NCBI GenBank assembly: GCA_038229135.1
Contig: JBBROS010000004.1
Span: 1-64,000, forward strand
Source: JBBROS01 sp038229135
Lineage (GTDB): Bacteria > Pseudomonadota > Alphaproteobacteria > Acetobacterales > Acetobacteraceae
Length of the DNA: 64,000 nucleotides
Direction: 5' to 3'
Positions 54,234 through 63,314 of this stretch are shown piece by piece (the first letter of the stretch is position 1; each line of letters opens with the position of its first letter). The position numbers and the translations under genes are program-made. The notes beneath the pieces are model-generated. The model was given only the letters and a program-made list of their open reading frames with translations, searched no databases and was not told the origin of the DNA.

Positions 54234-55751
54234 TCAGCTGCTAGGGGCTGGCAGGGCCTGCAAGTAGTCGAGCGCCGGGAGGCTTGGCAGGAAGAAATAT
54301 TCGCCGCCTGCAAAGTGGATGAAGGTTGCGACCGAGGGCCGGCTGCGGAGCGGGTCGGTGGGGATCGTGAACCGGCCGGCCGGGCCCATCAGCGGGTCCG
54401 TCTCGTCGAGCAGGGTCGCGAAGCTGGTGTTGAGCATCCAGGTCTGCTGCACGAACTCGAATTGGCGAGCGATGTCGGTGTTGATGCACATGAACAGCAG
54501 GCCGCGCTCGGCGCCGTCGTCGTGCCTTGGGTCGGCGATGGCCGGGCCGTATTTGCGGCCGCGCCGGAGCATGCGGTGGTTCTGCGCGGCGGCGAGTAGA
54601 TCGGGGCCGGCGGCGTCGTTCGGGGCGAGCCCGTCGCGTGGGTTGGCGCGGCGGATGTGGGAGCCGAGGGGGCAGCCGAGCCCGTGCCGGTCGGTTGCGA
54701 GGAAGGTGAAGTCGTTGCGCGGCTGGCCGTCGACCGGGCTCAGGGCACCGCCGGGCACGAGCACGTCACCGTCGAGCGTGCGGCCGACGACTTTGCTGGC
54801 AAGCCACTCGGCCCCTTGATGATTTCCGGAAAGGGTTTCGGCGGCACGGTCCATGGAGGCCCAGAAGGACGCCACATCCTGCCGGAGTTCGCGCACGACC
54901 AGGTAGCTGCCGTCGAGGCCCAGGTTGCGGAAGCCCTCCGGCGCCGCGTCGGCCCGCAGCATGGCGGAGCGCTCGTCGGCGAGGACGATCGGGCCCTGCG
55001 CCGGCTCTCCATGCGCGTTCACGTGGCCGATCAGCACTTCGCCGGCCGGCACGCCGTGCAGCTTGTCCTCGGGGAACGGCGCGCCATCGCGGGTGACGAT
55101 CGGGCCGCCGAAGGGGACGGGTTGCGACATCCCGTCGGCGAAGCCGAAATGCTCGCGGGCGCGGTTCTCGCCGTCGAAGCGCAGGGAGAGCTCGATGCGG
55201 CGGGCGAGCCTCACGCCTGCGCCCTCGAGGCAGGCGAGGGCCGCCTTCTCCGTGGCGGCGAGCGCCGGGCTGTCGGCAGCGTAGAGCAGCAGGATGGCGT
55301 GCACGGTGGCGGGGGTCGTGGTCGGGGTTGGGTCCGTCGGGTCCGGATTGGCGTCGGGCACGTTGGCGCTCCAGGCCGGACCGCCGTCGACGACGGTCCC
55401 GAGCTTCGGCAGATCGCTCAGGCGGCGCTTGCGGTCGATCTGGTGCATGCCCTCCTGGAAGGGCGTGGAGAAGCTGCGGAGTGCGGCGTCGTCGAGGCCC
55501 ATGGCCTGCAGGCCGGACACGGTGAAGGCGATGGCGGCGCCTAGGTCCGCCTTGCCGAGCGCGGGCGTGATCGGGCGCACGGCGCGCAGGGAGGCGAGCC
55601 ATGCGCCGCCGCTGCGTTCGGGAAGGGTCAGCAGCAGCGCGCACCCTTCCGGGAGGTGCGCGAAGGCACTGACCACGAGGCCCTGCGCGAGCGGCGCGTG
55701 CTCGGCGTCGAGCCGCCAGGCGCCGACATCGGGGCGCGGGGCGTCCGTCAT
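54234..55751 (-). CDS. DyP-type haem peroxidase
   Basis: This 505-residue protein has the DyP landmarks: REHFGFADGMSQPVPFGG (the GxxDG region with the distal Asp) and GLGCPLGSHIRRANPRDG (proximal haem His near residue 367). LLFMCINTDIARQFEFVQQTWM and RPSVATFIHFAGGEYFFLPSL complete the fold. No signal peptide is visible, so it should be cytoplasmic. Its ATG overlaps the stop of the upstream membrane-protein gene (ATGA), suggesting joint function. It ends six bases from tRNA-Glu. Confidence 0.88.
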   Translation of the reverse strand: MTDAPRPDVGAWRLDAEHAPLAQGLVVSAFAHLPEGCALLLTLPERSGGAWLASLRAVRPITPALGKADLGAAIAFTVSGLQAMGLDDAALRSFSTPFQEGMHQIDRKRRLSDLPKLGTVVDGGPAWSANVPDANPDPTDPTPTTTPATVHAILLLYAADSPALAATEKAALACLEGAGVRLARRIELSLRFDGENRAREHFGFADGMSQPVPFGGPIVTRDGAPFPEDKLHGVPAGEVLIGHVNAHGEPAQGPIVLADERSAMLRADAAPEGFRNLGLDGSYLVVRELRQDVASFWASMDRAAETLSGNHQGAEWLASKVVGRTLDGDVLVPGGALSPVDGQPRNDFTFLATDRHGLGCPLGSHIRRANPRDGLAPNDAAGPDLLAAAQNHRMLRRGRKYGPAIADPRHDDGAERGLLFMCINTDIARQFEFVQQTWMLNTSFATLLDETDPLMGPAGRFTIPTDPLRSRPSVATFIHFAGGEYFFLPSLPALDYLQALPAPSS

Positions 55752-57109
55752 AGATCCATCGCCCATGCGGCGGCCTTTCCTGGGTCGAGCGAGGCAGCCC
55801 GTAGCCCGTCGGCCACCCTGGCCTGCCGCTCGATCTGGTTGACGGTATAGCCCTTGTAGCCGCTGTACCAGAACAGGCTCTCGGCCATGGAGTGGCGCGC
55901 CCAGGCCTTGAACTTTCGGCCCTGGCTCGCGCCGTCCTGCACCAGGTAGCGCGTGGGCGGAAAGCCGATGCCGCTGGTCCAGGCCAGGGTCAGCCCGGTG
56001 TGGGCCTTCTCGATGAAGTCGTCGAGGTAGCTTTCCCAGCTGCCGTCGAAGTTGCTGAAGAACATTAGGCGGGAGCGGTTGCTGACGAGCGCCCAGTGGG
56101 CGAAGTGGATCGTGCGCATGCTGCTCAGGTAGCCATCGCGCGCCGATACCCGGAGGTAGAGGCTAAGTACGGTGAGCGCGACCGGCAGCAGCATGGCGCG
56201 GAGCACGCCCGGCTTGATGTGGACGATGCTGCCCATGTGGTTCTGGGTGATCCGATCCTCGCGCCGCGCCATGGCGCGAAGGGCGGCCTCGTCGCGGGGC
56301 GGTGCGTCCTGCGCCGGGTCGCCCTGCTCGAGGGTTCGAACCCAGGCGAGCAGGCCCGCGAGGAGGGCGGCCATGACGCCGACGCCGATGAGCAGGTGCA
56401 GGCCGAACCCGCGGTGCGGCAGGAGTGCCATGCCAAGGAGCGTGCCGGGCAGGAGCGCCACGACGACCAGAAGCAGCACGAAGATAGCCAGCCTTGCGTA
56501 GTCGGCGAGCGACTCCGCGGGCGGGATGCGGGGCGGGGCCTGGCGGTCGAGGCCGAACTCTGCCTGCAGCTGCGCCCGGAGCAGGCGGTGCAGGTCGGCC
56601 GGCGCCGTGCCGGGCGGGACGTCTCCACGGTCGAGGATGGCCTGCACGGCCGTGAAGGCGGCCCCGTCCGCCACGATGCGGGCGCGGTCGAGGCCGCGGT
56701 TGCCCTGGTGGCCGACGATCGGCGCTACGCTCAGCGCCTCCAGCAGCTGGGCCATGGGAGCGCGCGAGCCGGCGCGCGTGACGGCCTGGAACAGGGCGGC
56801 CCGGCCATCACGCGGGGCCTTGCCGCAGCGTAGGACGGCCCGCAGCTCCTCCCCGAACGCGCGCTCGAACTGCTGCCAGAACGGGCCAGGCGCGCCGTCG
56901 AAGTTCGCCTCGATGACGAGCACCGGGTCGTACTGCGCATCGGGGAAGACCGTGATCGACATGAAGTGCAGCAGCGGAAGGGCCGAGGCGAGTGCGCTGT
57001 AGGCGGTCTCGAGCTCCTTCTGCTGCTGCTCGAGGGCGGTGATGCGGACCCGCACTTGGGCCACGCTCTCCGGCTGCAGCTCGAGGATGACGCTTCGGAT
57101 GGACTGCAT
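55748..57109 (-). CDS. uncharacterised membrane protein coupled to DyP peroxidase
   Basis: This 453-residue protein has a soluble N-terminal part of about 200 residues (LLHFMSITVFPDAQYDPVLV; VIEANFDGAPGPFWQQFERA), two central membrane segments (LARLAIFVLL type and LHLLIGVGVMAALLAGLLAW), and one more near residue 315. The C-terminal part contains RLMFFSNFDGSWESYLDDFI and FPPTRYLVQDGASQGRKFKA. Both soluble parts carry the phrase pattern FFSNFDG / EANFDG. The function is unknown. Tight coupling to the DyP gene suggests a membrane partner. Confidence 0.7.
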   Translation of the reverse strand: MQSIRSVILELQPESVAQVRVRITALEQQQKELETAYSALASALPLLHFMSITVFPDAQYDPVLVIEANFDGAPGPFWQQFERAFGEELRAVLRCGKAPRDGRAALFQAVTRAGSRAPMAQLLEALSVAPIVGHQGNRGLDRARIVADGAAFTAVQAILDRGDVPPGTAPADLHRLLRAQLQAEFGLDRQAPPRIPPAESLADYARLAIFVLLLVVVALLPGTLLGMALLPHRGFGLHLLIGVGVMAALLAGLLAWVRTLEQGDPAQDAPPRDEAALRAMARREDRITQNHMGSIVHIKPGVLRAMLLPVALTVLSLYLRVSARDGYLSSMRTIHFAHWALVSNRSRLMFFSNFDGSWESYLDDFIEKAHTGLTLAWTSGIGFPPTRYLVQDGASQGRKFKAWARHSMAESLFWYSGYKGYTVNQIERQARVADGLRAASLDPGKAAAWAMDL

Positions 57110-57122
57110 GGGCGGGCGGCCG

Positions 57123-57139
57123 GATTGCGATACGGAATC
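57123..57139. promoter_or_regulatory. palindrome upstream of the DyP operon
   Basis: GATTGCG-ATA-CGGAATC is a 17-bp dyad with one mismatched pair, 14 bases before the ATG of the membrane-protein gene. It may be an operator. The rest of the 57110-57453 gap shows no gene. Confidence 0.35.
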
Positions 57140-57453
57140 GTTACAATGACGGCTGGCACGGCCGGTAGTGAATTCGTGCCGGCCGCCGTTCGCAGCCGGC
57201 AATGGTGCGGCGAAGGGCCGGCCTCGCCCAGTGGACGGGCTCCTTGGTGGCATCCCGTTTTGCCGAGTTGCGGGCGTGTGGCGATCGGGCCGAGGGATGA
57301 CGGCTGATGGCGGAGCATGGCGCCGCAGCCGGCGCTTGCGACCATCGCGCGGCTCCTGTCGCGGGCCGGGCGGGCAGTGCAGGGTGCACGCCCTCTTGCG
57401 CCGGGGCGCGTGGAGTGGTCTTTCGGCGCCTCTCCCAACCTGGACCGCTCAGC

Positions 57454-57630
57454 ATGACCGATACATCCACGATCCCCGCCCCGAAGAGCTACGGCCGCAC
57501 GCGCCCGAAGGTGCCGGCCTTTGCCCGCTACGTCGGCACGTCCGCCTGGCGCAGCAACAAGCGGCGCGTGCGGGAGTACTACGCGCACCTGGCCGCGCAG
57601 AAAATGGCAGGGCACGCGCCGACCGCCTGA
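57454..57630 (+). CDS. small basic protein, unknown
   Basis: This 58-residue Arg/Lys/Tyr-rich peptide contains SYGRTRPKVPAFARYVGTSA and RRVREYYAHLAAQKM. It has no recognisable domain and no strong ribosome site. Composition and codon pattern look like a real small protein, but coding is uncertain. Confidence 0.4.
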   Translation: MTDTSTIPAPKSYGRTRPKVPAFARYVGTSAWRSNKRRVREYYAHLAAQKMAGHAPTA

Positions 57631-57783
57631 CGGCCCAGTCTGGCCGCGGCGGTCGCGCCGGCGGACAGGGCGGAGGCCAACTATCTTGCAAGGGTGCCTA
57701 ATGGCACTTGCCTGCCCGGTCGGGGGTTGGCCGGGCAATGCGGGGCGCGAAGCTTGCCTTAGTTGACGGCGAAGGCTTTCGGC

Positions 57784-58647
57784 TCACGCCTCCGCTGTAA
57801 TCGCTCTGAAGGTCGTGGGGGCTGCGGGCCGCTTGCCTTCGAACCACCAGCGGGCCGACACATCGGCCATGCGGAAGCCTTCGTGGCCGATGCCGGGGAC
57901 GTCGAGGAGGGCCCAACCGAACGGGGCGTTTCGCCGGGCGGCTTCGGCGCGGCCGGCTGCGTAGTAGGCGTGGGCGCGGGCGTGGCGGTGGGGGCCTTGC
58001 GCGAGGGCGGCCTCGTGCTTGGGCAGGTTCGGGGCGTCGGTCTGGTTGTCCTGGTCGCCGGCGAAGATGGTCATCGGGCAGGCGAGCAGGCGGAGGAGGG
58101 CTGCGTCGTCGAGGTCGAGGCCGCCCAGGCCCTGCGGGTAGGGCTGGTCCAGGCTGGGCCAAGTGTACCAGCCGGCATTGGCGGCACCGAGCGCCTCGAA
58201 CGTGCTTGTGTCGTGCAGGGATGCCACGCGGTGGACGAACTGCCCGCCAGCGGAGTGGCCCCAGAGATGGGCGCGTGGACGGGTGGTGATGCCCTCCGCC
58301 CGGAGCTGGGCGAACAGCAGGGCCGGCACGCGGTTCGACCAGGCTGCGCGGGGGCGGACGGTGCCGTCCTCCTCGCGCACGTGGCCGTCGTTGTAAAGAC
58401 GTGCGAGTGGCCAGGCTTCGTCGCTGAAGGTGGGGGCCACGATCAGCAGGCCATGGTCGTCGGCGGCGGGGATCCACGCATCCCGATACTCGTCCCCGTT
58501 GCGGCCCATGCCGTGCTGCACGAGCACCACGGGCGAGCCCGGGCGGTGGCTGGCGGGGCGGTAGCATTCGAGCGTGATGGGGCGGCCCGGGCTGTGCGGG
58601 TCCTCCCAGGCCAGCGCCGATCGGCCATGCGGCAGGACGAGGCTCAT
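57784..58647 (-). CDS. alpha/beta hydrolase
   Basis: This 287-residue protein has the nucleophile elbow HLWGHSAGGQFVHRVASL, an oxyanion-side segment VVLVQHGMGRNGDEYRDAW, a candidate acid in IFAGDQDNQTDAPN, and the His in VPGIGHEGFRMADV. It looks like a dienelactone-hydrolase/esterase relative with no secretion signal. It overlaps the solute-binding protein gene by four bases. The substrate is unknown. Confidence 0.82.
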   Translation of the reverse strand: MSLVLPHGRSALAWEDPHSPGRPITLECYRPASHRPGSPVVLVQHGMGRNGDEYRDAWIPAADDHGLLIVAPTFSDEAWPLARLYNDGHVREEDGTVRPRAAWSNRVPALLFAQLRAEGITTRPRAHLWGHSAGGQFVHRVASLHDTSTFEALGAANAGWYTWPSLDQPYPQGLGGLDLDDAALLRLLACPMTIFAGDQDNQTDAPNLPKHEAALAQGPHRHARAHAYYAAGRAEAARRNAPFGWALLDVPGIGHEGFRMADVSARWWFEGKRPAAPTTFRAITAEA

Positions 58648-60227
58648 CGGGCGGCCTGCACGATGTCGGCGGCGCGCGTGGTCTGGTCGGCCCGGCCCTG
58701 CACGCGTAGCCCGGCGCGGGCCGCCCATACGGCCCCCTCGAAGTGCAGCGGCACAACAGGCATCTGCTCCAGCGCCCGCCCGCTCGCCTCCCGCAGCAAG
58801 GCAGCCCGGGGCTCGGGGTCCATCGTGCCGAGCGCCCTGCGGACCACGGCGTCGAATGCCGGGTCCGACCAGCCGCCGTAGTTGCTGGTGCCGATGCCGC
58901 CCGCGTTGTCCATCGTTGCCAGCCAGATGCGGAAGAAGCCGAGCGTTTCGGAGGCGTTGGTGGCCCAGCCGCCCATCGCCACCGAGAACTCCCGCTTGGC
59001 CCGGCGCGGGAAGAAGCTCACGGCGGGCAGCGTGTCCAGCGATGCCTTCACGCCCACGCGCTGCCATTGCTGCACGATGGCCTGGGCGAGCGGCCCGTCG
59101 TTCACGTAGCGGTTGTTGGTGGCGTGCAGCGTGAGCACGAGCCCGTCCTTGTAGCCGGCCTCGGCCAGCAGCGCGCGGGCGCGGGCCGGGTCGAAGGGGA
59201 GGGCGCCGGCACCGGGGATGGTGCCGGGCAGGCCGGTTGGCAGGAATTGCGCGGCGGGGAGCGCCACGCCGTCCATGATGCGCTCGACCAGGGCCGTGCG
59301 GTTGATTGCGAGCGAGAGGGCCTGTCGCACGCGAGGGTCGCGCAGCGCGTTGGGGCCGGTCACGAAGGGCGAGGGGTCGCGTGCCACGTCGAACTGGAGA
59401 AAGAGCAGCCGCAGGGTCGCGGCCTCGGCGATGGTGAAGCGCGGGTCGGCGCGGAGGCGCGGCAGGTCCGCGGTGCCGGGTGCCTCGATCACGTCCACGT
59501 CGCCGGCCAGCAGCGAGGCGAGCCGGGAGGCCGGCTGCGTGATGGGCCGCAGCACCACCTCGGACCACGGTGCCGGGCTGGGCGCGTGGGGGTTGCGGGC
59601 GAGCACGATGGCCGCGCCCCGCTCGTAGCGGACCAGGCGGTAGGGGCCGGTGCCGATGGCCGCCCCACCCTGGATGAAGTCGGCCGCGCCCGGCCAGCCC
59701 TCGCCGCCGCCGCACGCATCGTCGGCGCTGAAGCGGCGTTCGGCGGGCATCAGGCTGCGCGGCATGGTGGCGAGCGAGGCGAGGTCCGACAGGAGCAGCG
59801 GCTCCGGCTCCTTCGTGCGGACCACGAGCACGTCCTCGCCCTCGGCCTCCACGCGGTCGAGCCGTCGCAGCGTGGCGGAGAACGAGCTGACGAGCTCCTC
59901 CTTGTTGTTGAGGATGCGGCACCAGGTCGCCACCACGTCCGGGGCGCCGAAGGGGGCGCCGTTGGAGAACCGCACGCCGGGGCGGAGCGAGAACCGCCAG
60001 GTGAGCGGGTCCGGCTGGGACCAGGCGGTGGCGAGGGCGGGCACCACGCGCCCTTCCGGGTCGGTGGCGGTGAGCGCTTCGAAGATGTGGTCGCGCAGTG
60101 TGGAGTTGGGTGCCATGGCGAAGTGGTGCGGGTCGGCCCCGTCCGTCTCGGCCGCCATGCCGATGCGGAGCGTCTGCGCCAGAGCGGGGGTGGCCAGCAG
60201 TGTCAGGGCGAGGCAAAGCGCGCGCAT
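58644..60227 (-). CDS. peptide/nickel-type ABC solute-binding protein
   Basis: This 527-residue periplasmic protein of solute-binding family 5 has a signal peptide (ALCLALTLLATPALAQ), then LRDHIFEALTATDPEGRVVP and LATAWSQPDPLTWRFSLRPG. GTGPYRLVRYERGAAIVLARN and DPRVRQALSLAINRTALVER follow. No permease or ATPase genes are nearby. It is translationally coupled to the downstream hydrolase gene, suggesting uptake and hydrolysis of the same compound. Confidence 0.87.
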   Translation of the reverse strand: MRALCLALTLLATPALAQTLRIGMAAETDGADPHHFAMAPNSTLRDHIFEALTATDPEGRVVPALATAWSQPDPLTWRFSLRPGVRFSNGAPFGAPDVVATWCRILNNKEELVSSFSATLRRLDRVEAEGEDVLVVRTKEPEPLLLSDLASLATMPRSLMPAERRFSADDACGGGEGWPGAADFIQGGAAIGTGPYRLVRYERGAAIVLARNPHAPSPAPWSEVVLRPITQPASRLASLLAGDVDVIEAPGTADLPRLRADPRFTIAEAATLRLLFLQFDVARDPSPFVTGPNALRDPRVRQALSLAINRTALVERIMDGVALPAAQFLPTGLPGTIPGAGALPFDPARARALLAEAGYKDGLVLTLHATNNRYVNDGPLAQAIVQQWQRVGVKASLDTLPAVSFFPRRAKREFSVAMGGWATNASETLGFFRIWLATMDNAGGIGTSNYGGWSDPAFDAVVRRALGTMDPEPRAALLREASGRALEQMPVVPLHFEGAVWAARAGLRVQGRADQTTRAADIVQAAR

Positions 60228-60370
60228 CGGGAAGCTCCGATCGGGGTGAGCCACGATCCGACGAAGCCGGTGCGGACGCAAGCATGTGCACCGATGTGTC
60301 CGAACGCTTCGGCACGTGTTCCGGCCTCGATTGCCCAAAGGCGTCGGGGCTGCTACACGCGGTGCACGGT

Positions 60371-60447
60371 CGGAGCGTAGCGCAGCCTGGTAGCGCATCA
60401 GTCTGGGGGACTGAGGGTCGTGGGTTCGAATCCCGCCGCTCCGACCA
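60371..60447 (+). tRNA. tRNA-Pro (GGG)
   Basis: The acceptor CGGAGCG pairs with CGCTCCG, the anticodon stem TCAGT/ACTGA holds loop CTGGGGG (anticodon GGG), and the T loop is GGTTCGAATCC. CCA is encoded at the 3' end (60445-60447). The length is 77 bases. Confidence 0.95.
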
Positions 60448-60460
60448 GTCCCCCGATCCT

Positions 60461-60901
60461 TCAGACGCCTGGAGCGTTCGTGGTTGCCGGCAGCGTCTCC
60501 GGGCGGAGCGCGATCGGCGGCATCGTTGCGGGGCCGAGGTCCACGTTGATGGCCTTCGGATAATCGTTGTTCGCCCCCGTCGCGGCGTCCACGCCGAAGC
60601 CGATGAGCCCGCCGATCAGCAGGTTGCCGAACGTCCATCCGTTGAACGTGGACGCCACGGTGGTTGCCGAAGTCTGGTAGCCCGGCTTGTTGCAGGTCAA
60701 GTCGAGGGCGTTCTTGCTCCGGCTGACGGACAGCTTGCCCGGCGTTGGATTGATGACGCCGACGGACGCTCCCACACGGTCCACCGTGCAGGTTGCGCCA
60801 GGCGGGTTGGTAGACACGGAAACGTCCTGACTGCCGCCGTTCACGACTGTTGCGCAGCCGGATAGAAGAAGGGCAGATAAAGCGCAGGTTACTCGAAGCA
60901 T
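60461..60901 (-). CDS. small lipoprotein with PEGA-like segment
   Basis: This 146-residue protein has a lipobox LLLSGC (Cys16). It is followed by ATVVNGGSQDVSVSTNPPGA, a PEGA/PEG-anchor-like start seen in surface-exposed lipoproteins, and a Gly-rich hydrophobic stretch (NLLIGGLIGFGVDAATGANN). GGAGGA sits six bases before the ATG. It is probably outer-membrane attached. The role is unknown. Confidence 0.75.
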   Translation of the reverse strand: MLRVTCALSALLLSGCATVVNGGSQDVSVSTNPPGATCTVDRVGASVGVINPTPGKLSVSRSKNALDLTCNKPGYQTSATTVASTFNGWTFGNLLIGGLIGFGVDAATGANNDYPKAINVDLGPATMPPIALRPETLPATTNAPGV

Positions 60902-61041
60902 ACTCGTTCCTCCAAAGAACGAACGAAGCTCGCCTGCCAAATCAGAGCTGCCTAGAGCGGATTGTATTTGATCCTAGCGAAATCGTGAGCTTTGTGAACT
61001 ATCGGCCATGCTGATGCCGGCGTGCCACACTCGGGCGCCGA

Positions 61042-62175
61042 CTACAGCCCGTCCGGCAGCAGCACCGTTGCCACGGCCTGGCATGCAATGCCTTCGCCGC
61101 GGCCCGGAAAGCCAAGGCGCTCCGTGGTCGTGGCCTTCACCGAGATGCGCCCTTCTTCGACGCCCAGCAGCGATGCCACGCGGGCGATCATGGCGGGGGC
61201 GTGTGGCGTGATCTTGGGGCGCTCGCAAATCAGCGTCACGTCGGCGTTGGCCAGGCGCCCGCTGCGTGCGCGGATCCGTTCGGCGGCGTGCACCAGGAAG
61301 CGGGCGCTGTCGGCGTCCTTCCAGGTAGCCTCGCTCGGGGGAAAGTGGCGGCCGATGTCGCCCTCGGCGAGCGCGCCGTAGATGGCGTCGCACAGCGCAT
61401 GGATGCCTACGTCCGCATCCGAGTGGCCGGCCAGGCCGCGCTCGTGCGGGACGGTGATGCCGCATAGGATGAGCGGGCGGCCGTCCGCGAAGGCGTGGAC
61501 GTCGAAGCCGCTGCCGACGCGGGGGCTGAGCGCCGCGCCGAGAATGCGTTCGAGCCGCACGAGGTCCTCCGGGTAAGTGAGCTTGATGTTATCCTCCGAG
61601 CCGGGCACGAGCGCCACCGCATGGCCAGCGGCTTCGAGCAGGGAGGCGTCGTCCGTCATGCCCGGGCGGGCGCTGGCGTGGAGCGTGCGGAGCAGGGGGT
61701 AGTGGAAAGCTTGCGGCGTCTGCGCACGGTAAAGTCCGGCGCGGGGCACCGTGGCCTCGATCAGCCCGGCCTCCCCGCGCTTCAGCGTGTCCACCACCGG
61801 GGCGGCCGGGATGGCGCCGGGAGCGGTCTCGAGCGCGGCGACCAGGGCGGCGACGGTCCCTTGCGGGATGAACGGGCGGGCGGCGTCGTGGACGAGCACG
61901 ATGTCCGGCGCATGCGGCGCGAGGGCCTCGAGGCCGAGGCGCACGCTGTCCTGTCGCGTGGCTCCGCCCGGCACGGCAGGCAGGGTGGCGAGCCCGAGGA
62001 GCGCGGCGGCGAGGAGTGCCGGGTCGCCGACGGGGAGCACGAGGCCCTCCCGCAGGAGCGTCTCTGCAGCCCACCAGATGACGGGCCTGCCCGCGAGCGT
62101 GGCAAATTGCTTCGGCTGGTCGGCGCCGAAGCGGCTGCCGGTGCCGGCGGCGACGAGGATCGTGGCGATGCGCAT
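61042..62175 (-). CDS. ispDF: bifunctional IspD/IspF isoprenoid enzyme
   Basis: This 377-residue fusion carries out two MEP-pathway steps. The IspD part (about 1-215) has ILVAAGTGSRFGADQPKQFA and VLVHDAARPFIPQG. The IspF part has GSGFDVHAFADGRPLILCGI, HERGLAGHSDADVGIHALCD (metal site) and KATTTERLGFPGRGEGI. Fusion is common in alphaproteobacteria. An ATG at 62187 would add four residues. It is divergent from dusB. Confidence 0.93.
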   Translation of the reverse strand: MRIATILVAAGTGSRFGADQPKQFATLAGRPVIWWAAETLLREGLVLPVGDPALLAAALLGLATLPAVPGGATRQDSVRLGLEALAPHAPDIVLVHDAARPFIPQGTVAALVAALETAPGAIPAAPVVDTLKRGEAGLIEATVPRAGLYRAQTPQAFHYPLLRTLHASARPGMTDDASLLEAAGHAVALVPGSEDNIKLTYPEDLVRLERILGAALSPRVGSGFDVHAFADGRPLILCGITVPHERGLAGHSDADVGIHALCDAIYGALAEGDIGRHFPPSEATWKDADSARFLVHAAERIRARSGRLANADVTLICERPKITPHAPAMIARVASLLGVEEGRISVKATTTERLGFPGRGEGIACQAVATVLLPDGL

Positions 62176-62261
62176 GCGGCGCTGCATGCGGGGTTGGCCT
62201 GCAAGCGTCAAGCATGCGGAACCGATTGCACGCGCGCCCACGATCCCGTAATCCTGCCCAA

Positions 62262-63314
62262 ATGATAGGCAGCGCGATCGAACAGAAGCAGCGCGGGCTA
62301 GCGGCCATCACCCTTGGCGGCGGGGCCCGTGCCGTGCACATCGAGGAGCCGGTGATCCTGGCACCCATGTCGGGGGTCACGGACCTGCCGTTTCGGCGGC
62401 TTGCGAAGAAGCATGGGGCCGGGCTCGTCGTATCCGAGATGATCGCCTCGTGGGCCATGGTGCGTGAGAACCGGACCACCATGCGGATGGCGGAGGTGGA
62501 TGGCTCCGGCGGCCCGGCCTCGGTGCAGTTGGCCGGATGCGAGCCGGCGGCGATGGCGGAAGCGGCGCGAATCGCGGTGGGGCATGGCGCGAACCTGGTC
62601 GACATCAACTTCGGCTGCCCGGTGAAGAAGGTGGCCGTGGGCCAGTCTGCCGGCTCCGCGCTGATGCGGGACGAGGCGGCGGCAGCCCGGTTGCTGGAGG
62701 CCACCGTGCGGGCGGTGGACGTGCCGGTCACGCTCAAGATGCGCATGGGGTGGGACCATGCGAACCTGAACGCGCCGTCGCTTGCGCGTATTGCCCAGGA
62801 AGTAGGCATCCAGATGGTGACGGTGCATGGCCGCACCCGGCAGCAATTCTACACCGGGGTAGCCGACTGGCGCTTCATCGCGCAGGTGAAGGCGGCGGTG
62901 CGCATCCCCGTGATCGCAAACGGCGACATCCTCACGGAGGACGACGCGGCGGCGGCGCTCGAGCAGTCGGGGGCGGACGGGGTGATGATCGGGCGCGGCT
63001 GCTACGGGCGGCCCTGGTTTCCGCGCCAGGTCGCGCAGTTCCTGATGACGGGCCAGCGCCGGGCGGAGCCGACGCTGGCCGAGCAGAAGTCGGTGCTGCT
63101 GGAGCACTTCGAGGCCATGCTGGTGCATTGCGGCGCCGAAGCGGGCGTGCGCGTGGCCCGCAAGCATGTGAGCTGGTATTCGCGTGGCCTGCACGGGTCG
63201 GCCGAGTTCCGGGCGGCGGTCAACAAGCTCGCAGGTGCCGAGGCGGTGCGGGCGTTGATCAACGACTTCTACGACCGGCTGATCGATCTGCCGCCCGAGA
63301 GGCTCGCGGCATGA
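62262..63314 (+). CDS. dusB: tRNA-dihydrouridine synthase B
   Basis: This 350-residue flavoenzyme reduces uridine in tRNA. ILAPMSGVTDLPFRRLAKKH begins the FMN barrel, and the catalytic Cys is in DINFGCPVKKVAVGQSAGSA near residue 119. MVTVHGRTRQQFYTG and VIANGDILTEDDAAAAL are typical Dus segments. It overlaps ntrB by four bases, the usual alphaproteobacterial arrangement. Confidence 0.93.
   Translation: MIGSAIEQKQRGLAAITLGGGARAVHIEEPVILAPMSGVTDLPFRRLAKKHGAGLVVSEMIASWAMVRENRTTMRMAEVDGSGGPASVQLAGCEPAAMAEAARIAVGHGANLVDINFGCPVKKVAVGQSAGSALMRDEAAAARLLEATVRAVDVPVTLKMRMGWDHANLNAPSLARIAQEVGIQMVTVHGRTRQQFYTGVADWRFIAQVKAAVRIPVIANGDILTEDDAAAALEQSGADGVMIGRGCYGRPWFPRQVAQFLMTGQRRAEPTLAEQKSVLLEHFEAMLVHCGAEAGVRVARKHVSWYSRGLHGSAEFRAAVNKLAGAEAVRALINDFYDRLIDLPPERLAA

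Noticed and set aside
57690..57745. TGCCCGG/CCGGGCA dyad after the 58-residue ORF as a terminator
   Set aside because: The stem is only seven pairs with a long loop and no T-run on either strand.
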